This document shows positions 51,597-63,400 of a stretch of DNA of 64,000 nucleotides, piece after piece. A program made the position numbers and the translations under genes. The DNA lies in the NCBI GenBank assembly GCA_035771165.1, contig JAWNZC010000353.1, forward strand, positions 477,001 to 541,000, in the 5' to 3' direction. Each line of letters starts with the position of its first letter. Positions within the stretch are counted from its first letter, which is position 1. A model generated the notes under the pieces. It worked only from the letters and a program-made list of their open reading frames with translations. It was not told where the DNA came from and searched no databases. This DNA is from Paragorgia papillata. Its lineage: Eukaryota; Cnidaria; Anthozoa; Scleralcyonacea; Coralliidae.

Positions 51597-52308
51597 TAGG
51601 CGACTTGCACTAAGACGTCACGTGATCGGAATTCTTTTAAAATAACTGGTATGGGATTATATTTCTATCAAACGGATAGTGGTGAATAGTTAAGTAAAAT
51701 TTCAAAATTTGCTTTTCAAAATTAAACTTTGTATTGTCTTAGAGAAAATATCCATATTGTAGTTGCTCACTAACTAAAATAAGAAATTCGTACATGTTCA
51801 AAATCTTCTTCAAAAGCAAATTTTACAGTCGAACCTCTAGAAACATGTAGAGAAACGGTTTGATATCCAGCATGCCAATTTTTAGCAGAAACAAATAACG
51901 TTTGGCATGATCAAAACACATTTTGTTTTTGGCCACTATGTTGGATGACACATGAATTTGCCATCCAACAAAGCGACCAAAAGCAAAATACACTTAGATA
52001 CTGTGAAATGTTATAACTCCTGCTAAAACTTGACATGAAGAACATCAAACCTACTCGTTACATGTTTCTTTTAACTGGAGTGCAAAATTTGCTTTTGAAG
52101 ATGATTTTGTACATACATGAAATTTTTATTTTAGTCAAGTAACCAGCTATAATATCATCGTTTTCTCTAAGACAATGGAAGTTTTGAAAATAAAAATTCA
52201 GAAATTTTACTTAAAACACCTTCCTATATCCGTTTTATAGAGTTATAATTCTATACCTGCTATTTTAAAAGGATTGAAACCACATGATCCCTTAGTGCTA
52301 GTCGCCTA
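51597..52308. mobile_element. Long-armed foldback MITE (712 bp)
   Basis: TAGGCGACTTGCACTAAG at the left pairs with CTTAGTGCTAGTCGCCTA at the right. Diverged complementarity extends about 150 bp inward (TTTTAAAATA, AAACGGATA, TTGTCTTAGAGAAAA). Confidence 0.75.
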
Positions 52309-52640
52309 TTGTGCGCGTGAAATAGGGTATATAAACTCGGTGATTTTATATAATTTTTAGTATGTTAACAGGTGGGAAATTGTCTGCGCTGGCCAAGAAA
52401 TTGCGGGAGTAAATCAATGGTTCTACCATTTTCTCTTTCAAAACAGTTAAAACGTATTTTGAATGACAAGCTTTCTTTATTTACACGTGAAGTGTACATG
52501 CTATCGAGCCATTTTTCTTTTCGAATGTAATTACAGTCTCTTTCTTTGGAAAAACTCTTTTTTACAATCGGGGGAAGGAAAGCAGTGGATTTGCGAAGAA
52601 AACTTGCAAGAAATTGTCTTTTTTTTCGTGTAAAATGGGC
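52309..52640. other. No gene seen
   Basis: Non-coding flank of the LINE fragment. Confidence 0.4.
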
Positions 52641-52932
52641 TAGTCTACATGAGAGCCGACTTATCAGTATATCGTAGAGAAACACTTGAACCTAAGGACA
52701 TCGAAGCAATCTGTTCGGCTGCGGGTGATAATAACAAAAAGCTTGTTCTGATTTGTGGCAGTTATAGATCACCAGGAAAAAGACTTTTTAGGCTCGTTAT
52801 CACTGGCTGCAGAGACTATGCTTCGACCAAGACAAGAGTTGCTCTTAATTGATGATATGAACATGTGTCTGTACGAAAACAAGGATGAGGGTCGAGTTCC
52901 TAACCGAAACTTAGTTGAATTTTGTGAGTAGT
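52641..52932 (+). pseudogene. LINE endonuclease fragment
   Basis: One frame gives ADLSVYRRETLEPKDIEAIC and KLVLICGSYRSPGK; after a shift the sense continues QELLLIDDMNM and NRNLVEFCE with a stop. This matches the central APE endonuclease order (Y.R..., YR.P, GD.N, L..FC). There is one frameshift and all other domains are missing. Confidence 0.6.
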
Positions 52933-53739
52933 TCTGCCTGGTAAACAAAATTTCAGAAGCAAGGCGCGTGACTGATAGAACAAAGTCATTAACCCTATCT
53001 AGACTAATTTAAAGCTTTGAAACTTTCTGAGCATTTGAAATAAATACACGATATTTTGTAACTTTTTATAACTAGTCATGCGGAACAGTTCTGTGTGTAA
53101 AAAGTTTTTACATTGATTAGCGTTGCCATAGCAACCACGTGTTTTATGACGTTTATAGAAAAAAAATTTCGAAATTCTGCTTTAGTTTAGTTTTTTTGAT
53201 GTTTTTTTAGTACTTGATTACCTTTAGTATTTTTAATATAATTTTATGAATTCCGTGTTATTTAAGTTTATCTAATGACGTCACAAATCCAATATTACGG
53301 AATCCAAGATGGTCGAACAATCACGTCATACCGTGACGTCATTAATTTAATATTTACGAAAAATTGCTTTTAAAGTTACGGATGATCATAGGATCTTTCA
53401 AATAATGTCTAAAGAGAGAAAATAGAACAATAAAGCTTGAATAATGAATATAACATTTATCTTCTTATCACAACAACTACCTCAACTACCATTAGTTGTG
53501 ACACCATCTCGTTATTCGGTGGGAGATAAAAAAGACGGCATTTAAATGCGACGGTCTTTGATGATGTCACAACGATATTCTGTATTTTACTTGCCACCCT
53601 TGATTCAATAAAGAACTGTCTGCATCATTTGAAACAACCTACGGCGTTGCCGTTTATCAACACACAAACATTAAAGTTCACATGAAATTTTTAGTAACTT
53701 TTTGCATTGGTCAGGTAAAATATCTAAACATTTATCAGA
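52933..53739. other. No gene seen
   Basis: Non-coding DNA with several TGACGTCA words (53276-53342). Confidence 0.4.
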
Positions 53740-53905
53740 ATAATAAAGGCTTATTAACCAAGTTCGAGGTCTGTACGGGAAAGTATTTGCCTGAGGTTTT
53801 CAGTACAGACCGAGTGACGATGGAGCGAGGTTTGTGCAAGAGAAATCGAGGGCAAATACTTTCCCGTACAAACAGAGAAAACGAGGTTAATAAGCCTTTT
53901 ATTAT
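53740..53905. mobile_element. Foldback MITE (166 bp)
   Basis: ATAATAAAGGCTTATTAACC at the left pairs with GGTTAATAAGCCTTTTATTAT (one bulge); inner arms TGTACGGGAAAGTATTTGCC pair with the right half. Confidence 0.85.
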
Positions 53906-54029
53906 ATGGCTTTTGGTTTGTTTTCTTATCTGTTTTTAGTTCTACGTTTGTCTAACCTGCAATCAGGCCAGTTGTAAACTATGGCCTGATACAAATGTCG
54001 TTAAAAGTTCGTGCAGTACTTCCAGATTT

Positions 54030-54167
54030 TGGAAGTAGTCCTGATTGGCTATTGCAACAAAGGACTCGATTTGATAAGGTTTAATTGGCTAGCGCGCAAA
54101 TCTCTACTTCCTGGTGAGGAACGTGGGCTGTGGGAACGAGATTCCTGTAGTCATTCCAATTAAAAAC
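54030..54167 (+). promoter_or_regulatory. Putative promoter of the RecQ-like gene
   Basis: Two reverse CCAAT boxes (CTGATTGGCTAT near 54042, TTAATTGGCTAG near 54082) lie 85-130 bp before the start codon. Confidence 0.35.
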
Positions 54168-56961
54168 ATGGCAGATCGCTTATCAATAGAGGTATTCGAA
54201 GACGTTCTTGAAAAGGTATTAAATATATTTCAAGTAAAATCTTTAAAACCGGATCAGAAAGAAAGCATTAGACTTTTAGCTGTTGAGCGGCGCGATGTTT
54301 TGGCTGTGTTACCGACTGGTTATGGGAAGAGTATAATTTACCAGGTGATGCCTAAGATTTACGAAGAAGGGTACAAGATGCTTCATGCCGGAGACGAAAA
54401 GAAGTTTTCTGTTATCGTTGTTAGTCCACTAGAGTATATACGGATTCAACAAGTAATCAAATTAAATAGCCTTGGGATTAAATCTGTCTGTCTGGAAGAG
54501 AGTGCAGAGTTGTATATGGCGATATTGAACGGACAATACGAAGTTATTTTCGGAAGTGCTGAACAGTGGTTGTCTTCGAAATGGAAGAAGGTCCTTCAGG
54601 AAGAAAGATTAACAAATATACAAGCCCTGGTTGTAGATGAAGTTCATACGGTTGAATTATGGTGGCGTATTATTAATATTTATGTATATTATAATTCAAC
54701 ATTGTGTGCCTATTTCCACTGAGCTCATTTGTTTGTGTACTATTAGCTGCTTTTGTATTGTATTTTATGTTTCACTGAGAATGATCTGCAGGTGCACAAC
54801 ATTGTTTAAAATTTTGTGATATTTCGCACATTTATTCAAATTTGGCCATAGACCTGTTACAGCCGCCATATTGAAGTGATGACAAGTTGAACCCTGGATT
54901 GGCCAGAGGTATACTTTTAATTTTAAAAAGAGAGATTAGCATCTAGACAGTTGGTCCAAACTTGTCCTCGTTTGTCATCACTCCGAAAAGGTCTAATCGT
55001 ATACGCCATCGCACCATAACTTAATATCTCTTTTTCGAGAATTTTTTTACTATATATTTTGTTGCAATAAATAAAACATTCTTGTTCAACTGTTTTCATC
55101 AATCTTCATTAATTTTGTGGTACAGCGTACCTCACAGTTGAACACATTGACCATCAATGTAGCATTGTTGACCTGTTATTTCTTGTTATAAATTACCGTT
55201 GATTGCATCTAAGGATGGACACTGTTGATAAAAAACATTACCTCAGCCAGCTTCAAACTTCAACGTTTCCCAGGAGCATTTGACAGGGTTTCTTTTAGCT
55301 CAACCAATCACGTTTAACCAGTCTCGAGGTGATTGGTTGAACTAAAAGAAACCTGTCAAATGCTCGTGGGAAACGTTGAAGTTTGATGCTGGTGGAGGTA
55401 ATGTTTTTTATCAACTGTGTCCATCCTTAGATGCAATCGACGGTATTTGGAATCATGCACTTCACCTTAAAGTTTATTTACTGTAAGTTAAGCAATTTCA
55501 TTTTTGTTGTAGGTATTCAAAAACAAATAATTAAATACCATTATTTTTAGCGTGGGTTCACCTCTGGTGTACTGTATACATGTATAAATGAAAGTTATTC
55601 AAAGCTTGTAAGCTATCTTTAAAAATATGGGGTTTTTTCTCATTCTTTCTTATTTATTGTTTTGTAGGGGAACTGGCAAGAAAGGAAGAGTTGCTTTCCG
55701 GGAAGCTTTTGGTCGAGTTGCTGAATTGAGGTCATATATTCCTAAAGGAACACCTGTCCAGGTCTCACTGCTACGGCTAGCAGGGAAATGAGACAAAGGC
55801 TAATTAAATTTCTTGGTATGCGAGAAGGAAGAACAATTACAGTTAGCCCAAACAAAAACAATATCAGATTTACTTTCCTTAAATCACGACCAAATCTAGA
55901 TTGTTTCAACTGGCTAGTAACATTAATTCTTCAGGAGAAAGAAAGAACACCATTCACAATAATTTTCTGCCAAACTGTGAATGACATTGTTGCTGTGTTA
56001 AGCTACCTTCTTGAGAAACTTGGAACATCTGGCATTTATGTCAATGGAGATACACCACCAAATGAGCGCTGTCTAATTGGAGTTTATTACTCACAAACAC
56101 CTAAAGATGACAAGGAGATAATTACCAAGTCTTTTGAAGGTAATGGAAATGTTCGAGTTGTCATTGCATCATCATCACTGAGTATGGGAGTAGACTTTCC
56201 TTGTGTAACTTATGTGATTCACTTTGGACCTTCCAGAAACCTAAGTGGACATTTGCAAGAGGCAGGTCGTGGTGGGAGAGATGGGTCACAGTCATACAAT
56301 GTGACTGTTTTTCTTCCAAAGCATCTAGTTCATTGTGACAAGCAAGTTAAATCTGCTGTTAGAAATGGGCTAAATTCTTGTGCCAGAATGGCTTTAATAA
56401 GTTCTTTTGATGAAAATATCAAGTCTGTTGAACCATTGCACAATTGTTGTAGCTTTTGCCATCGACAATGCAAATGCAGTGTCGATGACAATTGTACAGT
56501 ACCTGTACCTTTATTTGATAAACTACCTGAACCTCAAGAATCAGATGGTCGTCACTGCCGCACTGTGAATATGAATGACAGAACATGTGTTAGAGAGGCA
56601 TTGAGAGAGTTACAGGTGTCCTTATCATTCCAATCGAATCTGTCTGTACTGGGTTCATCTGGTGGAACATATGAACTCTCTAACAGCTGTATTGAGGAAA
56701 TCATGGAAAATGTGGAAAAAATTTGCACCATATCAGATGTGCTGATTTATTGCCCAACAGCAACATACAGTGATAATACTTGAAGTGTTGCATGAAATTT
56801 TTGGAGACATACACATTTCTGATGAAACTTATCATATTTCCACTATGTGTCCATTTGTTGGTACAGTTGAAGAGTCTCCTTCATGTGCTTATTTACAAAA
56901 TGACTCATTTTATGAAAACAACCCCCCATCTGACTATTCCAGTGATGAACTTCCAGAATAA
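54168..56961 (+). pseudogene. RecQ-like DNA helicase, two exons, two frameshifts
   Basis: Exon 1 is 54168-54661, exon 2 is 55668-56961; joining ATTATG with GGGAACTGG restores DEVHTVELWGTGKKGRVAF. The donor GTGGCG is weak; the acceptor TTTTGTAG is good. Motifs: LKPDQKESIRLL (Q-like), AVLPTGYGKSIIYQ (Walker A), VVSPL, LVVDEVHTV (Walker B, DEVH), TATASREMRQ, IIFCQTVNDI, GNVRVVIASSSLSMGVDFP, HFGPSR and LQEAGRGGRDG, then a Cys cluster CCSFCHRQCKC. These are RecQ motifs for a 3'-5' helicase. One base is lost near 55757-55766 within motif III, and another shift near 56770 separates the last 60 residues (VLHEIFGDIHISDET, stop 56959-56961). AATAAA follows at 57141. RQC and HRDC domains appear absent. 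The start is the Met in AACATGG; an upstream in-frame Met at 54114 is possible. Confidence 0.75.
55192..55449. mobile_element. Foldback MITE in the RecQ intron
   Basis: Left TTGATTGCATCTAAGGATGG pairs with CCATCCTTAGATGCAATCGA on the right; arms extend through GATAAAAAACATTACCTC and TTTGACAGG..CCTGTCAAA to a short centre. Confidence 0.9.
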
Positions 56962-57439
56962 TAACTCTGACAGACTGATTTGGTAAGACATTTTTGTTTT
57001 TAAAGATTTAAACTCTTAATCATCAAATAAGCTTTCATCAAACTCTATTTGTAATTACATTTTAACCTGTACCCCCCTCTCTCCAGGTGCAGATGTCTTC
57101 ATAGCTCTACATCCTAAGCATCCAGGATGAAAGCTCAGCAAATAAAACCAATAATTCATGGAAGTACCACAGAATTATAATATTATGTTAAACAAAATAG
57201 TAATAATTTGTAAAAGGTTCATAAAAATTGATGCAAGCAAACACTCATGTTACTCTGGTTAATGAAAGGCTTGTTAAATTAACTTTTACCATGTCATTAA
57301 GAATGTACATGTTGCAATATATGAATGTTAAATTACTAAATACATAATATTCCATATTTTCTGTATTGATCATCACGTACATTTCAGTAACTGTTAAAAA
57401 AAACACAGTTAGTACTGTATTGTCACAATCCTGAAATTC

Positions 57440-59509
57440 TCAATGTACTGGTGATTCATAAATGCCTTTCCATGTTTTGATTTTGTCTCTTGCCCAGAAG
57501 AAGAATGTTCTAAAGTCAACACTTATTGTATCAATTTCAAAGTCTTTAAACGAAACATATCCTTCTCTATTTGAGTTGTTTTTGAAAACATTGCCTTGAA
57601 TCAAATCATTAACAATAGTTTGAACTGTTGTTTCAGGAGTGTTAGTGCCATGATAGCCACTTCGTTTGTTCTTACCACAGTCAGAGTAAATTCCTTTCAT
57701 AATTTCTTCCATTGGATGAATTGATTGTGCACATCTTTGAAGAGTACTCTTAGTAATATTCCCCCCAGCTCCTTTTAGAATTCTTTTTAAAACCAGGTTG
57801 AGATGTTCCATGTGCAGGTCTAAAGGTATATTGTTCCCTAATCCACCTTTAGTGTTAATGAATCGGTTTGATACCAGTAAATATGCCTCTTTTTCTGACA
57901 AGATGGCTTGAATTTTGGCAAAGAAACATAAAATCATGTAGGCATATTTTGTATGTTTATGCTTGTATACCAGTAGGAGGGCAAACTTCATACAACGTAA
58001 GAAACGTTGACAGTCACCATGTTTAATTGCATCAGAGAGGTTGAAGAAAAAAAGACCAAGCTGCAGTCTGGAGCTGTGGTAGTTATAAATTGAGTCTTTC
58101 TTTGTTGTAACTGTATCATGGCCTGTCTCCTTTTGTGCACCACAAACGTGAGCAGGAATATCACTATGTGTCTTTGTGTGCCTGTTTCATAATATAAAAC
58201 ATATATACAACATTAGGCAAGAATTAAATTATCCAAAACTCCATCTTGTAATTTACAGTAATCAGGCTCATATGTAAACAATGGAAGAGAGATCTTGAGC
58301 AAAATAATTGATACTTCAAATACAGTTAATGTTCTAATATCATGTTGACTATCTTGCATTCATCATTTGATTATCATGCAAGTAATATCACTTTATGCAA
58401 TTCAGTCAAAATCTGATAATAACATGTTAACTGTCTGGCATATTCTAAATTCAGGATCTCAAGCAGATTATATTTAATCTATACCTGTTTCTTGTAGTAC
58501 TTGTTGTAAACACCAGACCACAGCCAAGAATGGGACATTTATAGTAGCCAAATGAATCTCTGTCTAAATCACCACCATAATTAATCAGTAGCCCATGTTT
58601 TGTTTTTTCATGCCTGTAAATATAATTATTAATAATGGTTACATTTTACGTATTAAAAGCATGACACAGAAACATTTGCATCAGTTTAATTATACTGGTA
58701 TTTTAATGGATGTCCCAGTTAACCTGTTGTACATTGGCAGTTAACATGTTGTTTTTAATTTTTTTTCTTTTCTGTAATGAGATCCTTTTAAATCACTTGA
58801 AACTTTTCAAATACATATAAATTGAAGGCAGGGCTCGAAATTCTTTTTTTTTTCCAAGGCCAAATGTGTCATTCGTTATGACAGGTTCTTATCTGCATTA
58901 AAATAAAGGAGTTGGGTTTTTTTTAAATCCAAGACCAAAATACATGAAAACACTATTGTAAATTATTGACAGGTAATTTAGTCATTATCAATAATGCATC
59001 ATCTGCCAAATATGGCTGGTGATGGTATGTTTTACGATGCAATTGAAAGACACACAGTGACTAAAATGAACAATATGTTGGTGATGGCTGCCATGAATTT
59101 CATGCATGGAAAGCATTCCAAAATCAGGTCGAAGTAACTAAATTAAAGTACATTGCAACAGTACCTAAACCATGCTATAAATTTATTTTTTCAGTACAGT
59201 TACATTAATTACTTCACTGAAAAAAATATTTGAACATTCCCTTTTCATTTAATATACCTTACTCTTGTTGAATGTAGGGGGAAAGTACTATTACATCCTT
59301 CATGCTGACAGACAAAACCTTTTCTGGTCTGCTCATCAAGTTGGACAATGCAATCAGGAATTTCTGACTTTTGGAATACTTCCTTTACAAAAGCTGTTGC
59401 CTGACTGTGAATCCATTCACCCTTATGTTTTGAATCCCAGTCTTTTGACTCATGAGGAACTGGAATTATGTTTGGTGTGTCTGTGAAAAAAAAAAATAAA
59501 AAAAAATAA

Positions 59510-59554
<45 letters not shown>

Positions 59555-60308
59555 ACGCTCACTACCCTTGTGGAAGTTTGAGCACTCTGGGCCCATGCGC
59601 ACTTCACGCTATCTGAATGTACTTCACCGAAGCTGTCCCACATGCGGTTGTCACCGACGATCGCATGTGTATAAGTAATTGATGAAATTCATTCAGATTG
59701 TTCCAAGCTACACTGATGAGCTGTTGTACAGCGAAACACCGTGTCTGTAGATTGAACTATGTACGCTCCTTCACTTCGGTGTTGTTGAGCACTCTGTGAA
59801 GTTGCCGTGGGTACTTATTAGCGATAATGCAACGCTCACTACCCTTGTGGAAGTTTGAGCACTCTGGGCCCATGCGCACTTCACGCTATCTGAATGTACT
59901 TCACCGAAGCTGTCCCACATGCGGTTGTCACCGACGATCGCATGTGTATAAGTAATTGATGAAATTCATTCAGATTGTTCCAAGCTACACTGATGAGCTG
60001 TTGTACAGCGAAACACCGTGTCTGTAGATTGAACTATGTACGCTCCTTCACTTCGGTGTTGTTGAGCACTCTGTGAAGTTGCCGTGGGTACTTATTAGCG
60101 ATAATGCAACGCTCACTACCCTTGTGGAAGTTTGAGCACTCTGGGCCCATGCGCACTTCACGCTATCTGAATGTACTTCACCGAAGCTGTCCCACATGCG
60201 GTTGTCACCGACGATCGCATGTGTATAAGTAATTGATGAAATTCATTCAGATTGTTCCAAGCTACACTGATGAGCTGTTGTACAGCGAAACACCGTGTCT
60301 GTAGATTG

Positions 60309-60376
<68 letters not shown>

Positions 60377-60440
60377 TTTTAATATTTTGGGATCTATAAT
60401 ATTTTCATGATATTGTTATGATTATATAAAGGGCAATTCC

Positions 60441-60477
<37 letters not shown>

Positions 60478-63400
60478 ATTATTATTATTTAAATTTATTT
60501 AAATAATAATAATTCCATGTAATGGACATTACTCCAAAAAACATAAATTTCCTCTCAATAACTGTGATTATCACAAAACACAAAATGTGAATCTAGATAT
60601 ATGTCATTCTAATAAACTACTACATTTTTGTGAACGTTCAAATGTTTTCATAATAAAGTCCCAATTTCTGCATAACAGACATATTTACACATCAGTGGTA
60701 ATGGACATTAGACTTTTGTCCCAAGCTGATTGCTTATTGTGGACCAGTCAGAAAATTATACAGTTTCAGTAAAGGGATAGAAAGGTATGTATTAATCTGT
60801 TACACTATTTCAAATATAGAATAACACAATTTCCCTGTCGTTTTTAAGTGGAGACTAATGAGAACTGGTAACCCCAACATAAAAGAATGTTGTTACAAAT
60901 TTGATGAGATACAAGCTATATTTCAGTAAAGATGAAGGGGTTGACCTATAATAACTTGCTTTAATACCAACCCTTTAACTGCCATGGTGGTATTTTATAA
61001 TTTTATTTTTAAGTTAACACCATGCGAGTTTAGATGTTCAAGGAAAACTTCTGGGAATTAATAGATATTTCCAGAAAATTTAGGTTTTAAGGATATAATT
61101 TTCTTATATTGTAAAGATAATAAAATACTTCATAAAATCAATGTGGATTGCACTTAAGCATGGAATTACCCTAAATTAATACCTGCATTGTAACAATATG
61201 TATGTCTGTCTCAGTCTGTCTGTATGCCTGTATCCAATGTATGTCTGTTTGTTTGTCTGTCTGTCTGCCTATCTGTAAATAACAATTTATGTTACAAAAT
61301 TATAAACCACAAGCACTATATACCAGTATTACCTTCAAGACTAGTCATTCCCGAAAATGCCATCCACCTTGCCAGAATATGAGCTTCAGTTTCCCTGTCC
61401 ATGAATTCTTTGAAGGCATTGTCGTCTTTATCGGGACCCTTTTTTGCATTGGATTTCCGTGTTCTATTCATGGATGCACACATAGTTCCTATTTGTGAAG
61501 CAGAATCCTCTTTGTAAAATAAATCATAGCAAATCTAAACATAAATAATAATGAGTTATGTACATTACATACAGTGATACATAAATGATTACATATTGCT
61601 CTGATTGGATTTGCCTCATTTTTCATCAGTACCAAGACACAAATGACAATGTCATCATTTTCATTTTGTATTAGAGTTATACGGATGATATCAAGAGATG
61701 AAGAGAATATGTTATGTGCATGTTATAATTACTTTCACCACACATCAGTGCTGATATAGAGTGTTATCATATATATTGTAAAATATATTTTACCTCATAT
61801 AAATTCTTTTTTAGGTGCCAGTCTCCAAACGAGGTCTCTAAACCATTCAGCCTATCAATCTCATTATCTGAAAGAACACTTGCATACTGGGTATTCCGGG
61901 CTCGTTCCTTTGTGAGTTGGTCACCATCAAACACAATCTTATCAGTTGCTTTCAACTTTCCATTCACTTCCTGTATAACTGGAACATATTTCTCTTGAAT
62001 GTTTTTCATTATTTGGGCCATGTCAGAAGCTTTGTTTGAGTTGTAGAATTCTAATCCTAAAGGGTACTAAAGAAAAATATAATTCAAACTATATTTGAAT
62101 TTTGCTAATACGTATAGTTGAATTAATTTATATAATAAAATACTGAATGCAGTAGCAATTAATAATTGATAATCATGATGATTATTACTGCTATTATTTA
62201 CAGTATTATCGATATGGAATTTAAATCATCAGAAAACAATCCAGTACTGAATTATATCAATATGATGTATATATAGCACTTGACACACACCAATTAATTA
62301 CATTGTCCCAAAACGGTGTTAGCGGTGTTATTAAATAATACAAAAATGTGAAGAAGGCCCAGTGTAAGATTATAGCTTTGCTAAACTGGGGTAAATCCTT
62401 CTTAACTTCTTTAAATAAAGTCTATTATTATTAGTAGTAAAATGTGTTAAATACTTAATTTAATATATTCACTCATAATGTAATTTTGCCTATTGAACGT
62501 TGTTATTTCATATTGACTCCTACAAAGTAACATTGTATGAGTTAATAATCATGTATTAAATTGAAACAGTTAGGGTATTAAGTATACTCTTTCACACTGG
62601 TCGCTGGGTCAGCTGTCCATGAAAATTGATCATTGGTTATAATTTTTTTTCAGAATTTATTCAATGCAAATCAAAATTTGCATGATAACATATTTTTTCA
62701 ATTTCGAAAAAATTGTATGTTTTTTGTTTTTCAAATTTAATGAATTTTGGCGGGAAAATGACATCACAAATTAACTGACAAAAACGTTTTTTATTTTATG
62801 AGAAAATTGATGAATGCATTTGGAATAACATGTTAAGGCAAATATAAAACTGAAAAGACAACTGAAATACTTTAAATCGTCCAAAAGATATTGAACTTTG
62901 AAATTTGAATATTCTGCCATTTTGTTACTATTTTTAGAAAATATGTAAATTTCAAAGTTCAATATCTTTTGAACGATTTAAATTATTCAAAAATCTTTTC
63001 AGTTTTAAAGTTGCCTTAACAAGTTTTTCCAAAAACAACTATCAATTTTTTCGAAAAACGAAAAAACAATTTTCTCCTTTAATTTGTGACGTTATTTTCC
63101 CGCCAAAATCCGTTAAATTGAAAAACAAAAACATACGATTTATGGAAATTGAAAAATATGTTATCATGCAAATTTTGCAATAAATTCTGAAAAAAGGTTA
63201 TACGGACAGCTGACCCGGCGTGATTTAGCATTTTCATTTATATCAAAATTGTCTGACATTGTTTAAAGCAGAGTACACTATCTGGCCGCTTTATCTAGCC
63301 TGTGAAAAACATAAATGGACCAGTCATAGATTAAATTTTAAATGTAAACATGAATTAAAATATAACCCAAGAATAGTGATTGTTCTCATTTGTTAAATAA

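Larger units (their letters stand above)
59551..60311 (+). mobile_element. Retrozyme: 277 bp tandem units with hammerhead ribozymes
   Basis: Units begin at 59551, 59828 and 60105 (TGCAACGCTCACTACCCTTG), period exactly 277 bp with no difference seen; the third stops after about 207 bp, just past its ribozyme. Each carries a complete type I hammerhead. Ribozyme-to-ribozyme distance (59746-60022) defines a 277 nt RNA monomer. This matches retrozymes: small non-coding retroelements in tandem, processed by their own hammerheads into circular RNAs and thought to use Penelope-like reverse transcriptases in animals. It sits inside an (AT)n tract within an intron of the DUF6589-type gene, on the opposite strand. 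Confidence 0.92.

Noticed and set aside
57001..57439. Extra exons between the two convergent genes
   Set aside because: Only AT-rich sequence and an AATAAA for the RecQ-like gene; no coding frame with splice sites.
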